Of a stretch of DNA of 64,000 nucleotides, positions 17,584 to 23,703 are shown in pieces; the stretch's first letter is position 1; each line of letters starts with the position of its first letter. A program made the position numbers and the translations under genes. Source of the DNA: Bacteroidales bacterium (GTDB taxonomy: Bacteria > Bacteroidota > Bacteroidia > Bacteroidales > 4484-276); assembly GCA_014860585.1 (NCBI GenBank), contig JACZJL010000104.1, positions 1 through 64,000 on the forward strand, read 5' to 3'. The notes under the pieces are model-generated. The model was not told the DNA's origin and ran no database searches. It saw nothing but the letters and a program-made list of their open reading frames with translations.

Positions 17584-18981
17584 CTACTTCGTAAAATAAG
17601 TAACCGTCTTTACCTTCTCCCAGGCGCCACGGGTGAAATCGGGAACCTGCACCGGCATACCGTTGTTACTTACCGAAGTCCTTGAAAGTTCAATAACGGC
17701 CGACCATTCGGCGGCATCATACACATCCTGGTCGAGCGGCAATCCGTTTCTCAGGCAATAGATCAACCGGTAATCCATAATAAAATCCATACCCCCGTGC
17801 CCGCCAACCTCTTTGGCTTTCTGACCGACTTCGGTTACTATCGGGTGTTCATATTTTGCCAGCAGAGCGTTCATCTCCTCTTCCGGTAAAAATGCGTGTC
17901 CGTTGGGCTCCAGTGCGATTCCCCTTCGCGGCCATTTCTGGGCAAAGCCTTTTGTGCCGCTCACCATGTGGATTCTGCTATAAGGGCGCGGACTGGTCAC
18001 GTCGTGCTGGATCATCATGGTTTTTCCCTTGTTGGTCTTGATGATCATAGTGTTCATATCCCCTTTTTTGTACTCCCTTTTGGCATAGTCTGATGTGTCG
18101 CCGAATTGCTCACGGGCGTATGCTGTCATGCCAAATTGATTGGTTGAGACCGACACGAGGAAATCCATTTTGTCGCCGCGGTGAATATTCAGAATGTGAG
18201 CCACGGGGCCGAGTCCGTGGGTTGGGTAAAGATTTCCGTCGTATTTTTCATTGTGCTTCAGCCTCCACATGTTCCAATAGCCTGTGCTATCGTCAAAATT
18301 GAGCCAACGTAAGTCGTGAATGTAGGCCCCTTCAACATGAACAATTTCTCCAAACAAGCCCTGCTGAGCCATATTGAGCGTGGCCATTTCGAAGAAATCG
18401 TAATTACAGTTTTCGAGCATCATGCAATGCCGGCGTGTTTTTTCGGCAGTATTGACCAACTGCCAGCACTCGTCAATGGTAAGTGCAGCGGGCACTTCAA
18501 CAGCAACATGCTTTCCGTGTTCCATCGCATATACTGCAATGGGAGTGTGCAAATCCCAATGCGTGCAAACGTAAACCAGATCCACATCTTCCCGTTCGCA
18601 AATCAATTTCCAGTCCTCTTCCCCTGTATACCCTGCTGCTGCTGGCTTCCCCTTTTCGGTCAGCAGTTGTTGCGCGTATTCCACATTCTCCGGAACGACA
18701 TCACATAAAACGGTTATGGTTGTACCTTCGATAAACGAAAGCCTGCGGACAGCATCTGATCCCCTCATTCCCAATCCGATGATGGCTACTCTGACGGTGT
18801 CCAATGGTTCGCACCGCAGTTCGATCACATCAGTCTGGCCTGGTGCGCGTTCGGGAACAGCAAACATTGCTTTTGGCTCAAATGACTTTTCTTCCGGTTT
18901 AGTCGGGCAGTCACACCCTGAAAGGACAATCCCTCCAAACAACATGACCATGAAAGAGAGGAGGACACAATTTTTTTTCAT
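17584..18981 (-). CDS. GH109-like Gfo/Idh/MocA lipoprotein
   Basis: A 465-residue protein with a lipoprotein signal (LSGC, Cys23) and no twin-arginine. Residues about 60-190 are a Rossmann fold with VAIIGLGMRGSDAV as the NAD-binding loop, followed by the Gfo/Idh/MocA C-terminal sheet domain with EGAYIHDLRW, a pattern seen in GH109. GH109 enzymes cleave terminal alpha-N-acetylgalactosamine through an NAD-dependent oxidation-elimination cycle, and the length fits. The substrate is inferred from family likeness only; other exported Gfo/Idh/MocA proteins use different sugars. A -7 element (TATCTTTG) lies about 26 nt before the ATG. It is a single gene unconnected with the downstream PUL. Confidence 0.78.
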   Translation of the reverse strand: MKKNCVLLSFMVMLFGGIVLSGCDCPTKPEEKSFEPKAMFAVPERAPGQTDVIELRCEPLDTVRVAIIGLGMRGSDAVRRLSFIEGTTITVLCDVVPENVEYAQQLLTEKGKPAAAGYTGEEDWKLICEREDVDLVYVCTHWDLHTPIAVYAMEHGKHVAVEVPAALTIDECWQLVNTAEKTRRHCMMLENCNYDFFEMATLNMAQQGLFGEIVHVEGAYIHDLRWLNFDDSTGYWNMWRLKHNEKYDGNLYPTHGLGPVAHILNIHRGDKMDFLVSVSTNQFGMTAYAREQFGDTSDYAKREYKKGDMNTMIIKTNKGKTMMIQHDVTSPRPYSRIHMVSGTKGFAQKWPRRGIALEPNGHAFLPEEEMNALLAKYEHPIVTEVGQKAKEVGGHGGMDFIMDYRLIYCLRNGLPLDQDVYDAAEWSAVIELSRTSVSNNGMPVQVPDFTRGAWEKVKTVTYFTK

Positions 18982-19006
18982 CAGTGGTATTCTTTGAAAT
19001 TGAAGG

Positions 19007-19014
19007 CAAAGATA
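19007..19014 (-). promoter_or_regulatory. -7 element (TATCTTTG) of GH109-like gene
   Basis: Fits TAnnTTTG on the - strand, 25 nt ahead of the ATG at 18981. Confidence 0.4.
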
Positions 19015-19129
19015 AACGAAAAGTAAAATTGAACAAGATGTTTGCAGGTAATCACCCGGAGGAGTAACAGCTGCTGGGAACTCATCTTAACTGGATATTT
19101 CCTTAACGTGAAAATGGTAAATAAATCGC

Positions 19130-19137
19130 TATTTTTG
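19130..19137 (+). promoter_or_regulatory. -7 element (TATTTTTG) of thiS
   Basis: Fits TAnnTTTG, 17 nt ahead of the ATG at 19155. Confidence 0.4.
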
Positions 19138-19154
19138 CAAAAAAACAGAACACA

Positions 19155-19358
19155 ATGAAAATCACATTAAATAACCGCCCGGAAGAGATTGAGGAGGATT
19201 CTCTGACTTTTGAGGAGTTGATTAAAAAGAAGAATTTTACCTTCAAACTATTGGTAACGAAACTCAACGGTTCGCTGGTTAAGAAGGAAGACAGAGCCTC
19301 AACAATGATAAGAAACGGAGATGATGTTATGGTGCTGCACCTGATCAGCGGAGGTTGA
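19155..19358 (+). CDS. thiS: Sulfur carrier protein ThiS
   Basis: A 67-residue protein of the beta-grasp fold ending in the diagnostic Gly-Gly (LHLISGG). The terminal glycine is adenylated and converted to a thiocarboxylate that donates sulfur to the thiazole ring of thiamine. The middle part VTKLNGSLVKKEDRAST and DDVMVLHLISGG match the family, as does the length. No other thi gene is in the window, so the partner enzymes (ThiF, ThiG) must be encoded elsewhere. The stop codon is one base away from the stop of the convergent folC gene, so the two transcripts probably overlap at their 3' ends. Confidence 0.85.
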   Translation: MKITLNNRPEEIEEDSLTFEELIKKKNFTFKLLVTKLNGSLVKKEDRASTMIRNGDDVMVLHLISGG

Positions 19359-19359
19359 T

Positions 19360-20640
19360 TTATTCGACCACTTCTGCGACAACAAACGTACTCCCTCCAA
19401 TTACAATCAGGTCATCAACATCTGCAACCAGTCTGGCAGCATCCAAAGCCTTAAGAACACTAGAGTAAACATTACCTTTCAACCCATGTTTTGAAGCCTC
19501 TGCAGCGAGTAATAACGGATCAAGCCCGCGTGGAATGTTGGGTTTGCAGAAATAGTAGATGGCATCCTTTGGCAAAAGGCTAAGCATTCCATCAACACTT
19601 TTGTCATTTACCATGCCGTAAACAAAATGGAGTCGTTTGTGCGGAGTCTGACTGATATTCAGCACAACCTGACGAATTCCATCTACGTTATGGCCACTGT
19701 CGCAAATCACAAGTGGATTTTCACTCAACGTTTGCCATCGGCCCCTGATCCCTGTGTTGGTCAGTACGTTTGAAATGCCAGACGCAATAACATCATTGAT
19801 TAGACTAATCCCGGAATTTTTAGTGATAATCCTGAGGGTTTCCAAAACTGTACTAAGGTTGCGAAGCTGGTAACTCCCGCCAAGGGGAAAGCTGACATTT
19901 TCCAAAAAGGGATGTTGGTCAAAATCAATGTTCACCTGTGTTTGATTAACCCTGCTAACCCTCCAGCGTTTGTCGGCAAATGCAATTGAGGAACCCTGGG
20001 CGATAGCCTGCTGCTGAAAGACATTCTCTGTCTCAGCCTGGGTTTCTCCAATAACCACCGGTACACCCTGCTTAATGATCCCCGCTTTTTCGGCAGCAAT
20101 CTTCTGAAGCGTATCCCCCAGGAATTTTGTGTGATCCAGTCCGATGTTAGTAATCACCGACACCAATGGTGTGATGACATTGGTGGAATCGAGCCGGCCA
20201 CCCATTCCCACTTCAATAATGGCGATATCCACTTTTTCCCTGGCAAAATAATCGAACGCCAGGCCAACTGTCATTTCAAAAAATGACAACCCGATTGTTT
20301 CAAAGCGATCTTTCCATTGTTGAATAAACCTGACAACCTCCTCTTCAGGGATCATCTTTCCGTTGATCCTGATCCGTTCCCTGAAATCACGATAATGAGG
20401 CGATGTGTACAACCCGGTTTTGAATCCTGCCTCCTGCATCACCGAGGCAATCAGGTTTGAGGTGGAACCTTTGCCATTTGTACCAGCCACATGGATGGAA
20501 CTGAATTTCCGTTCAGGATTTCCCAAAAGCGCACATAATTCGATGGTATTGTTCAGATCAGCCTTATAAGCAGCTCCGCCGATACGCTGATACATCGGCA
20601 GTTTATCGAACATGTAACCGAGGGTTTGCTGGTAATTCAT
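19360..20640 (-). CDS. folC: Folylpolyglutamate synthase / dihydrofolate synthase
   Basis: About 426 residues, the usual length for FolC. The ATP-binding P-loop is HVAGTNGKGSTSNLIASV, followed by TGLYTSPHYRDFRERI and, further on, VGMGGRLDSTNV with TNIGLDHTKFLG, all signatures of the Mur-ligase-like FolC family. The C-terminal domain has ICDSGHNVDGI. The enzyme adds glutamate to dihydropteroate and/or folates using ATP. The frame could begin at a GTG at 20655, but the ATG at 20640 is more likely. It is the last gene of a tightly spaced five-gene run (VOC, SRPBCC, DUF4199, YciI-like, folC), 35 nt after the YciI-like gene. Confidence 0.92.
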   Translation of the reverse strand: MNYQQTLGYMFDKLPMYQRIGGAAYKADLNNTIELCALLGNPERKFSSIHVAGTNGKGSTSNLIASVMQEAGFKTGLYTSPHYRDFRERIRINGKMIPEEEVVRFIQQWKDRFETIGLSFFEMTVGLAFDYFAREKVDIAIIEVGMGGRLDSTNVITPLVSVITNIGLDHTKFLGDTLQKIAAEKAGIIKQGVPVVIGETQAETENVFQQQAIAQGSSIAFADKRWRVSRVNQTQVNIDFDQHPFLENVSFPLGGSYQLRNLSTVLETLRIITKNSGISLINDVIASGISNVLTNTGIRGRWQTLSENPLVICDSGHNVDGIRQVVLNISQTPHKRLHFVYGMVNDKSVDGMLSLLPKDAIYYFCKPNIPRGLDPLLLAAEASKHGLKGNVYSSVLKALDAARLVADVDDLIVIGGSTFVVAEVVE

Positions 20641-20675
20641 TCCTTCATCAATCACCTAACTCTATTCCGGGCGTT

Positions 20676-21140
20676 TTAGAAATTCAACTTTGTTATTTTC
20701 TCCTGCACTTTTATGTATTCCCCAAGCGCGGCAGCCCCATACCATTTATAGACTTCGGCTTCCAGAAGTTTTTCTCTGATGGCAGGATCAGTTTCCAACA
20801 AAAGAGCAGCCTCTTCTTCAGTTTTTACATTCAGTATAAAAATACCGCGGTATGATCTGTCATTTTTCCCCAGTGGGCCGGCTACTACCAATTTTCCGTC
20901 ATCTGCAAGGCGTCCGATATTTTCCAAATGCCCGGCAAACAGACTGTCGCGGAGGGCTTTATCCTCAACCACCACTGACCCGGTTTTCAGAATCACGAAG
21001 ATGTAGGATTTCATCCCGTAATCGTCGGCATCAAAGGTTTTGGCCAATTCAGGATCGTAAGATGGGTTTTCGGTTTGTGCAAATGATGAACTTAACAACA
21101 TGGCAAGAAACACAACAAGGATCAGTATTCTCTTTTTCAT
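20676..21140 (-). CDS. Exported YciI-like protein
   Basis: A 154-residue protein with a Sec signal peptide (MKKRILILVVFLAMLLSSSFAQ). The mature part has the YciI/dimeric alpha-beta barrel pattern: YIFVILKTGS, then RDSLFAGHLENIGRLADDGKLVVAGPLG, then FILNVKTEEEAALLLETDP. In the YciI family a conserved His near the middle (here in GHLENI) is presumed functional, but the reaction is not established. Unlike cytosolic YciI this one is exported. It overlaps the DUF4199 gene by 4 bp (ATGA), so the two are likely coupled in translation. Confidence 0.78.
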   Translation of the reverse strand: MKKRILILVVFLAMLLSSSFAQTENPSYDPELAKTFDADDYGMKSYIFVILKTGSVVVEDKALRDSLFAGHLENIGRLADDGKLVVAGPLGKNDRSYRGIFILNVKTEEEAALLLETDPAIREKLLEAEVYKWYGAAALGEYIKVQEKITKLNF

Positions 21141-21622
21141 TTGGCTTTTGTTCGTGTAAAAATGGCGACGATGGCTGAAGTGACCAATCCCATGACTGGC
21201 GCTCCAATCAATCCCTGCTTGATATAGCTGGCTATGTTGAAATATTTATCAGCTTCTGTTTGCTCCATTTTGCCCGACTCGACCACAAATTTGATCACAT
21301 TGGGAAAATATTCCGGGGTAATGATGTTAGTAGTAATCAGTTGTGCCAAAGGGCTGAGGATAGTAACAACCAGCGTAATGATCAACCCTGAGATAAATCC
21401 CTGCAAATAGGTCATGGAGCCGGCGTAAAAGTTTCGCTTTTTATCGAGCAAAGCAAATACATAAACTGCAATGGCAGGGATGGCAATCAGATTGGTGTAG
21501 ATTTCATGTTTATCAATATGTGTGCTGTGAAGCCCCGATATTTTCTCGAGGAACATCCAAACAAGGCTCATCAGGAAAAAGATGACTCCCCATTTAATTT
21601 CAATTTTGTATTTATTTAGCAT
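21137..21622 (-). CDS. DUF4199 membrane protein
   Basis: A 161-residue protein with four hydrophobic helices (about residues 10-28, 42-60, 72-95 and 132-155) and the layout of the DUF4199 family: a short N-terminus, KWGVIFFLMSLVWMFLEK in the first helix, and AGSMTYLQGFISGLIITLV between helices two and three. The family is found almost only in Bacteroidota and has no known function. It lies 3 nt after the SRPBCC gene and overlaps the YciI-like gene. Confidence 0.82.
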   Translation of the reverse strand: MLNKYKIEIKWGVIFFLMSLVWMFLEKISGLHSTHIDKHEIYTNLIAIPAIAVYVFALLDKKRNFYAGSMTYLQGFISGLIITLVVTILSPLAQLITTNIITPEYFPNVIKFVVESGKMEQTEADKYFNIASYIKQGLIGAPVMGLVTSAIVAIFTRTKAK

Positions 21623-21625
21623 AAT

Positions 21626-22171
21626 TTATTGGTTTTCAAGTATTATTTTCAAGTTGTTTAGCCCACTTTGCAAATCGTTACCGATCATCCCTTCAAAATC
21701 CATGACGACCAGCATCAGGTTCATCGGGTATTTCATTTCTCCGCTAAATCCCCATTTTACCAAAGTTGAAGTTTCAGACAGCGACTCGGTGGTCATAAAA
21801 GCCAGCGATGTGGACTCGAATGGCTCAAGAAAACGCAATTCATAATCAATCCTCGCTCCAGGCTCAATGCGCGTGATTTCCTGTTCACCTTTTCCAACGT
21901 CCGGGTTATCCGATTCCCAGGCTGAAACAAATCCGACAGTGCCATCAGTTCCTCTGTATTCGGATTTCATCTTTGGATCTATCTTGCTCCAAACGCTGAA
22001 CTCATCCTGGTTTTTCAGCATCAGTATATAATCAAATACTTCCTCTATGGGCTGATTGATCGTTACTTCCTTTACTACTCTGTATTCTTTTTTTGTAAAC
22101 AATGCCACAATCAATGGGATAAGGATTACAGCTGCAATAATGATCCCGATAATTATCAGTACTTTTTTCAT
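21626..22171 (-). CDS. SRPBCC (START-like) family protein with N-terminal membrane anchor
   Basis: A 181-residue protein. Residues 1-25 form one hydrophobic helix (VLIIIGIIIAAVILIPLIVALF), and the rest is an SRPBCC hydrophobic-pocket fold (EVTINQPIEEVFDYI near the start, then TLVKWGFSGEMKYPMN towards the end). Such proteins bind hydrophobic ligands or lipids; the ligand is unknown. It is second in the five-gene operon, 12 nt after the VOC gene. Confidence 0.78.
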   Translation of the reverse strand: MKKVLIIIGIIIAAVILIPLIVALFTKKEYRVVKEVTINQPIEEVFDYILMLKNQDEFSVWSKIDPKMKSEYRGTDGTVGFVSAWESDNPDVGKGEQEITRIEPGARIDYELRFLEPFESTSLAFMTTESLSETSTLVKWGFSGEMKYPMNLMLVVMDFEGMIGNDLQSGLNNLKIILENQ

Positions 22172-22183
22172 CGTTTCAGTGGA

Positions 22184-22615
22184 TTAATGGTTTTGTGCAA
22201 AATCATAATTTACCATCCAGTTGATGCCGAACTGATCGGTACACATGCCAAACAAGGCATTCCAGAAAGTTTTTTCCAGGGGCATGGTTATCCTGCCGCC
22301 TTCGGAAAGTGCGGCAAAAAGACTTGTTGCTTCTTCTTCAGAATCAGTATTTACTGAAAGGGAAATATTATCACCAAAATTGGCTGTCTGACCAAACGTT
22401 TCGCTTGCATCGCTGCCCATCAGGGTAGTTTCTTTGCTGATCGGTAGTGAAACATGCATGATTTTCTCTTTCATGTCGTCGGGAACAGGCGAACCGGCGG
22501 GCATGTCTTTGAATCGTCCGATGTACGGAAACTCGCCGCCAAACACTGATTTGTAAAAATTGAAGGCTTCTTCGCAGTTTCCATTGAAGGTAAGATAAGG
22601 ATTAATTGTAGTCAT
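22184..22615 (-). CDS. VOC family protein (PhnB-like)
   Basis: A 143-residue protein that begins INPYLTFNGNCEEAFNFYKSVFGGE, the standard opening of PhnB/3-demethylubiquinone methyltransferase-like VOC proteins, with MHVSLPISKETTLMGSDA in the middle and FWNALFGMCTDQFGINWMVNY at the end. It is built from two beta-alpha-beta-beta-beta units that usually hold a metal. Whether it is an enzyme (glyoxalase or isomerase type) cannot be told. It is the first gene of the operon that ends with folC, with a -7 element about 83 nt upstream. Confidence 0.85.
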   Translation of the reverse strand: MTTINPYLTFNGNCEEAFNFYKSVFGGEFPYIGRFKDMPAGSPVPDDMKEKIMHVSLPISKETTLMGSDASETFGQTANFGDNISLSVNTDSEEEATSLFAALSEGGRITMPLEKTFWNALFGMCTDQFGINWMVNYDFAQNH

Positions 22616-22697
22616 AAGAATTTGAGTTTGATGGTTAATAAACTAGTTGTATTGTAATCGTCAGGATTATGAATACCACAAACCTGAAAATGCCGGC

Positions 22698-22705
22698 CAA
22701 AAGTA
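22698..22705 (-). promoter_or_regulatory. -7 element (TACTTTTG) of the VOC-folC operon
   Basis: Fits TAnnTTTG on the - strand, about 83 nt before the VOC start codon at 22615. Confidence 0.35.
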
Positions 22706-22803
22706 GCTATATTGTTGATAATAGGGAAGAAAATTGAATTTTTTTGGCACAAACGAAATTCTATCATTTTGTTTTTAGGAAATGATAACTCGCCAAACAG
22801 TTA

Positions 22804-23076
22804 TTAATAATGCCCCAGAACAGATAAAACCGTCACCACAGCCTCATTTTCGTCAATTTCATAAATGATCCGGTCTTTGCGGTTGAGCCGCCGCGACCAG
22901 AAACCTGACAATTCGTAACGCAATAGTTCAGGCTTTCCGGTTCCTGTTTTTGGGTATTCTTCAAGCTCATGAAAAATCGTTTCAACTTTTTGAATGGTTG
23001 ATAGATCCCCGCTTGTGGAAATTTCAAGCAAATCCTTTTGAGCTGTTTCCTTTATTTTGATTTGATATCTTCCCAT
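22804..23076 (-). CDS. YoeB/Txe-type mRNA endonuclease toxin
   Basis: A 90-residue RelE-superfamily toxin. GKPELLRYELSGFWSRRLN, followed by RIIYEI and the C-terminal GHY, is diagnostic of YoeB. By comparison with E. coli YoeB the catalytic set would be Glu50, Arg69, His89 and Tyr90, all present, so the toxin should be active. YoeB cuts mRNA in the ribosomal A site. It is encoded after and overlapping (25 bp) the antitoxin gene, the normal order for this module. Confidence 0.9.
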   Translation of the reverse strand: MGRYQIKIKETAQKDLLEISTSGDLSTIQKVETIFHELEEYPKTGTGKPELLRYELSGFWSRRLNRKDRIIYEIDENEAVVTVLSVLGHY

Positions 23077-23258
23077 AAAGTTTCTGCTGTAACTGGAATG
23101 GAATTTTCAAATTTTGCCTTTTTGATTTTTGCAACAAATTCCGGGTCATAGGGACTAACGTCGGCCTTTTCGGTTTCAAAGGCAATCCCGAGTTCTTTGA
23201 GCAGTTGCTTGATCAGTTTCAATTTGCTACCTTCCGTCTGAATGATGATTGTTTCCAT
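23052..23258 (-). CDS. Putative antitoxin partner of YoeB-like toxin
   Basis: About 68 residues (METIIIQTEGSKLKLIKQLL at the start). It does not look like YefM/Phd; instead it resembles small Bacteroidota antitoxins with an N-terminal strand for dimerisation and an acidic/basic C-terminal tail (SIPVTAETLWEDIKSK) that would wrap the toxin. The identity rests mainly on its position directly upstream of and overlapping the toxin gene. The start at 23258 was chosen over an in-frame TTG at 23279 because a -7 element at 23277-23284 covers the TTG. Confidence 0.75.
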   Translation of the reverse strand: METIIIQTEGSKLKLIKQLLKELGIAFETEKADVSPYDPEFVAKIKKAKFENSIPVTAETLWEDIKSK

Positions 23259-23276
23259 GGTGGTTGAAATTTTTTG

Positions 23277-23284
23277 CAAAAATA
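23277..23284 (-). promoter_or_regulatory. -7 element (TATTTTTG) of toxin-antitoxin operon
   Basis: Fits TAnnTTTG on the - strand, 18 nt ahead of the antitoxin ATG at 23258. Confidence 0.45.
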
Positions 23285-23703
23285 GATAACGATCAGGATC
23301 TTCAAATCTTATTATTATCGACTTCAGGTTTCTTAAGCTTTGATTAACCTTGACCTTTTTTAATCAACCGCATATAGTCGATGATGTGGCTTATTTTTCA
23401 TTTGCTTGCCATAATGAAAAATTATACCCTTGCTCTACAATTTAATAATTTACATCATGAGCCTGTAAATTGCTCATTCACAGCAGAAACTAATCGAAAG
23501 AAAAAAAATCAAAAAAAAAGCACTCAAAATTAGTTTTTCCTATAAAGAAGTATCATCAACAAGTTCATTTTTAACAGGATCATAATCTGCAAAGGATCAG
23601 AAATTTGATGACAGGCCTAGGATGCAGAAGAAATTTTATTGAAGGCCATCCGGTTGAAGGGAATAAACTATTTTTACCCCTTGAATCATTTTCCGTGAAC
23701 GTG
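23285..23703. other. Intergenic region between toxin-antitoxin and PUL regulator
   Basis: AT-rich, no convincing gene. It contains an 8-bp inverted repeat TTGATTAA/TTAATCAA (23340-23347 and 23360-23367) and ATGAGC/GCTCAT (23457-23462 and 23472-23477), either of which could be an operator for the divergent units. An in-frame extension of the regulator gene begins at 23605-23608 but gives a poor N-terminus. Confidence 0.4.

Noticed and set aside
23605-23703. N-terminal extension of the regulator gene
   Set aside because: It begins with TTG/ATG and adds 33 residues without signal-peptide character in front of a plausible Sec signal starting at 23704; the choice is not certain.
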